Shown in pieces: positions 20,080-21,657 of a stretch of DNA of 21,657 nucleotides. Origin of the DNA: an uncultured Bacteroidales bacterium (GTDB lineage Bacteria > Bacteroidota > Bacteroidia > Bacteroidales > Bacteroidaceae). Each line of letters begins with the position of its first letter. Within the stretch, counting starts at the first letter, position 1. A model generated the notes under the pieces. The model was given only the letters and a program-made list of their open reading frames with translations, was not told where the DNA came from and searched no databases. The translations under genes were made by a program, and so were the position numbers. The stretch is from positions 1 through 21,657 of the forward strand of contig CALFTK010000051.1 of assembly GCA_937916465.1 (NCBI GenBank), in the 5' to 3' direction.

Positions 20080-21558
20080 ATGAAAACATTAAAAAAATTG
20101 CTGATGACAGTAGTGGTACTACTGTGCAGCACAGCGGTAAACGCTTATGACTTTGAAGTTGATGGCATTTATTACAACATTTTGTCGTTAGAAGATTTGA
20201 CAGTTGAGGTTACAAGTGGAGGCAATAAATATAGTGGCGAAGTTATTATCCCTTCAACTATTACATACAAAACAAAGGTTTTAACCGTAACTGAAATTGG
20301 ACTCGAAGCTTTCAAAAATTGCACCAATCTCATCTCCATTACCCTTCCCGCGGGCGTGACGAGCATAGGAAGTGATGCATTCATGTATTGCAACAACCTC
20401 GCTTCTATCAATATCCCCGAGGGCGTGACGAGCATTGAAAGTGGTGCTTTCGCAAGCTGCAAAAGCCTCACCTCCATCGCCCTTCCCGAGAGCGTGACGA
20501 GCATAGGAAGTGCTGCATTCGAGTATTGCAACAAACTCGCTTCTATCAATATCCCCGAGGGTGTTACTAGGATTGCATCTAGTACTTTCAAAGGTTGTGG
20601 ACTCGACTCCATTACTATTCCCAAGGGTGTGGCGAGCATTGGTTATAGTGCATTTTATGGATGCGGTCGCTTAAAAGAACTTCGCTTAGAAGATGGAGAG
20701 TCCCCCCTTTATATAGATGACAACGGCACTTTTTATGGCTGTCCCTTGAATAATATTTATTTAGGCCGTAGCTTTTCTTATGAGAATTATGGATATGACG
20801 CATCTCCATTTTATAAAAAAGAAATAACATCATTAACAATAGGTTACTGCATAACAAACATTGAGACTAATGCATTTAGAGGGTGTAGTGGGAAGTTTAT
20901 TAACATTTATTTAATGTGTGAAACTCCTCCATCTGTTGGGAGTGGTAATTTTAATGATGCTGACTATATTAACACAACTGTTTATGTGCCACAAGGAACT
21001 CTTGCCGTATATCAAGAAGCGGAAGAATGGAAGAATTTCTGGGATATCCAAGAGCACGAAGTTCCTGTTGCTCCAAACTTAGCAATAAAGAAATGTGCTA
21101 CACCTTCTATCAGCTATGAGAAGGGTAAGCTGAACATCACATCAGAAACTGAGGGTGCGGAGTTTGTAACTGAAATCACCAACAGTGACATAACCAAACA
21201 CTATGCCAGAACGATAGAGCTTGTAGTGACTTACAATGTAAATACATACGCGAAACTATCGGGCTATGCAAATTCAGATATGGCATACGCAACGCTGTGC
21301 TGGATTGAGAGTGACGATGCAAGTTCCGGCTTGACTCAAATAAAGAGTACTCCTGTACTTATAAAATCTCATGAAGGAAACATTTCTATAAGCGGAGTAA
21401 GGGCCGATACTGAAATTACCGTTTATGACATTAATGGTTATAAGGTGAGTGCAGCAGTTGCTAATGGCGATGAAGTTGTAATCAATACGTCACTAAGCAA
21501 GAATGATATAGCAATAATCCATATAGGCGACAAGGCTATGAAAATTGTCATGAGATAG
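20080..21558 (+). CDS. BspA-like leucine-rich-repeat surface protein with type IX-like C-terminal domain
   Basis: 492 residues. A Sec signal peptide (MKTLKKLLMTVVVLLCSTAVNA, cleavage about residue 22) is followed by a short cap domain and then 23-residue LRR_5 repeats (about 68-230) of the form SIGSxAFxxCxxLxSIxIPEGVT, as in BspA and the Treponema pallidum repeat family. Next come VPQGTLAVYQEAEEWKNFW, the usual end of BspA repeat regions, a linker domain, and a last 60 residues (GVRADTEITVYDINGYKV … HIGDKAMKIVMR) that look like the C-terminal sorting domain of type IX secretion cargo. It is probably exported and attached to the cell surface, where BspA relatives bind host proteins. The middle repeats are nearly identical at DNA level and more GC-rich than the flanks. 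Confidence 0.88.
   Translation: MKTLKKLLMTVVVLLCSTAVNAYDFEVDGIYYNILSLEDLTVEVTSGGNKYSGEVIIPSTITYKTKVLTVTEIGLEAFKNCTNLISITLPAGVTSIGSDAFMYCNNLASINIPEGVTSIESGAFASCKSLTSIALPESVTSIGSAAFEYCNKLASINIPEGVTRIASSTFKGCGLDSITIPKGVASIGYSAFYGCGRLKELRLEDGESPLYIDDNGTFYGCPLNNIYLGRSFSYENYGYDASPFYKKEITSLTIGYCITNIETNAFRGCSGKFINIYLMCETPPSVGSGNFNDADYINTTVYVPQGTLAVYQEAEEWKNFWDIQEHEVPVAPNLAIKKCATPSISYEKGKLNITSETEGAEFVTEITNSDITKHYARTIELVVTYNVNTYAKLSGYANSDMAYATLCWIESDDASSGLTQIKSTPVLIKSHEGNISISGVRADTEITVYDINGYKVSAAVANGDEVVINTSLSKNDIAIIHIGDKAMKIVMR
20354..20626 (+). repeat. Tandem 69-bp repeats inside the BspA-like gene
   Basis: Units start at 20354, 20423, 20492 and 20561 (69 bp each, one LRR; the last is 66 bp). Units 1 and 3 differ at only 4 of 69 bases, while unit 2 between them is much more divergent, so the pattern is A-B-A with a 138-bp period. 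Such arrays can gain or lose repeats by recombination. Confidence 0.8.
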
Positions 21559-21585
21559 CTTTAACAAGCATAGCAGTAACGACAA

Positions 21586-21624
21586 AAGCCAACCTACCAA
21601 ATCAACGGTAAGTTGGCTTTCTTA
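21586..21624 (+). terminator. Rho-independent terminator after the BspA-like gene
   Basis: AAGCCAACCTACC (21586-21598) pairs with GGTAAGTTGGCTT (21607-21619) at 12 of 13 positions, with an 8-nt loop, followed by TCTTAATTCT. It lies 27 bp after the stop codon. Confidence 0.8.
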
Positions 21625-21657
21625 ATTCTAGAACCATCGCTTAGGCAAAAAGTAGCT

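Noticed and set aside
20172..20639. 155-codon minus-strand frame with internal repeats
   Set aside because: It is antisense to the 69-bp LRR repeats of the BspA-like gene; its repeats only mirror that periodicity.

Overview
The window looks like a chromosomal segment from an AT-rich member of the Bacteroidales (Bacteroidota). The reasons are several near-exact TAnnTTTG -7 promoter boxes, little use of Shine-Dalgarno sequences, and typical families of that group: NigD-like and BF3164-like lipoproteins, an M56 peptidase fused to a TonB C-terminal domain, a Bacteroidetes-type bifunctional HisB, a BspA-type leucine-rich-repeat surface protein with a type IX-like C-terminal domain, and the NifU-like/GGGtGRT pair. 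Genus cannot be fixed from the sequence.

Layout. 1-109 is the start of a lipoprotein gene running off the left edge (- strand). 394-1295 is a YefM/YoeB-type toxin-antitoxin locus (-) with a well-formed promoter and operator. Its toxin lacks the expected catalytic residues, and an orphan, conserved-looking reading frame follows it, one frameshift away. 1488-3819 holds two related BF3164-like propeller proteins (-). 4001-5591 is a BlaI-type repressor and M56/TonB membrane peptidase pair (-). 5822-5992 is a two-helix membrane peptide (-) with a terminator. 6101-7552 is the dipeptidase pepD (-), divergent from a small membrane protein and an OmpH/Skp-like lipoprotein (7647-8457, +). A bidirectional terminator separates these from the hisGDCB operon (8535-12824, -). 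That operon is preceded by a complete-looking attenuator: a promoter, a 15-residue leader peptide with four consecutive His codons, mutually exclusive hairpins and a U-run.

Divergent from his are a membrane-anchored lytic transglycosylase and a glycerol-kinase-like FGGY protein (13144-15388, +) with substitutions in three active-site motifs. smpB and a NigD-like lipoprotein gene (-) follow. Next is a two-gene operon, NifU-like scaffold plus GGGtGRT protein (16802-18538, +), whose codon use differs strongly from its neighbours and suggests very high expression; it ends in a clean terminator.

The right end (18600-21657) looks like accessory DNA: a tyrosine-recombinase C-terminal remnant, a consensus promoter driving about 275 nt of non-coding, hairpin-rich sequence that ends in a terminator-like stem (candidate structured RNA), an unrecognised 177-residue protein, and a BspA-like surface protein with 69-bp DNA repeats. 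The strongest leads are the his attenuator, the structured-RNA candidate, the altered FGGY kinase and the degenerate YoeB-like toxin locus. All functional statements rest on motif recognition by eye; no database search was run.
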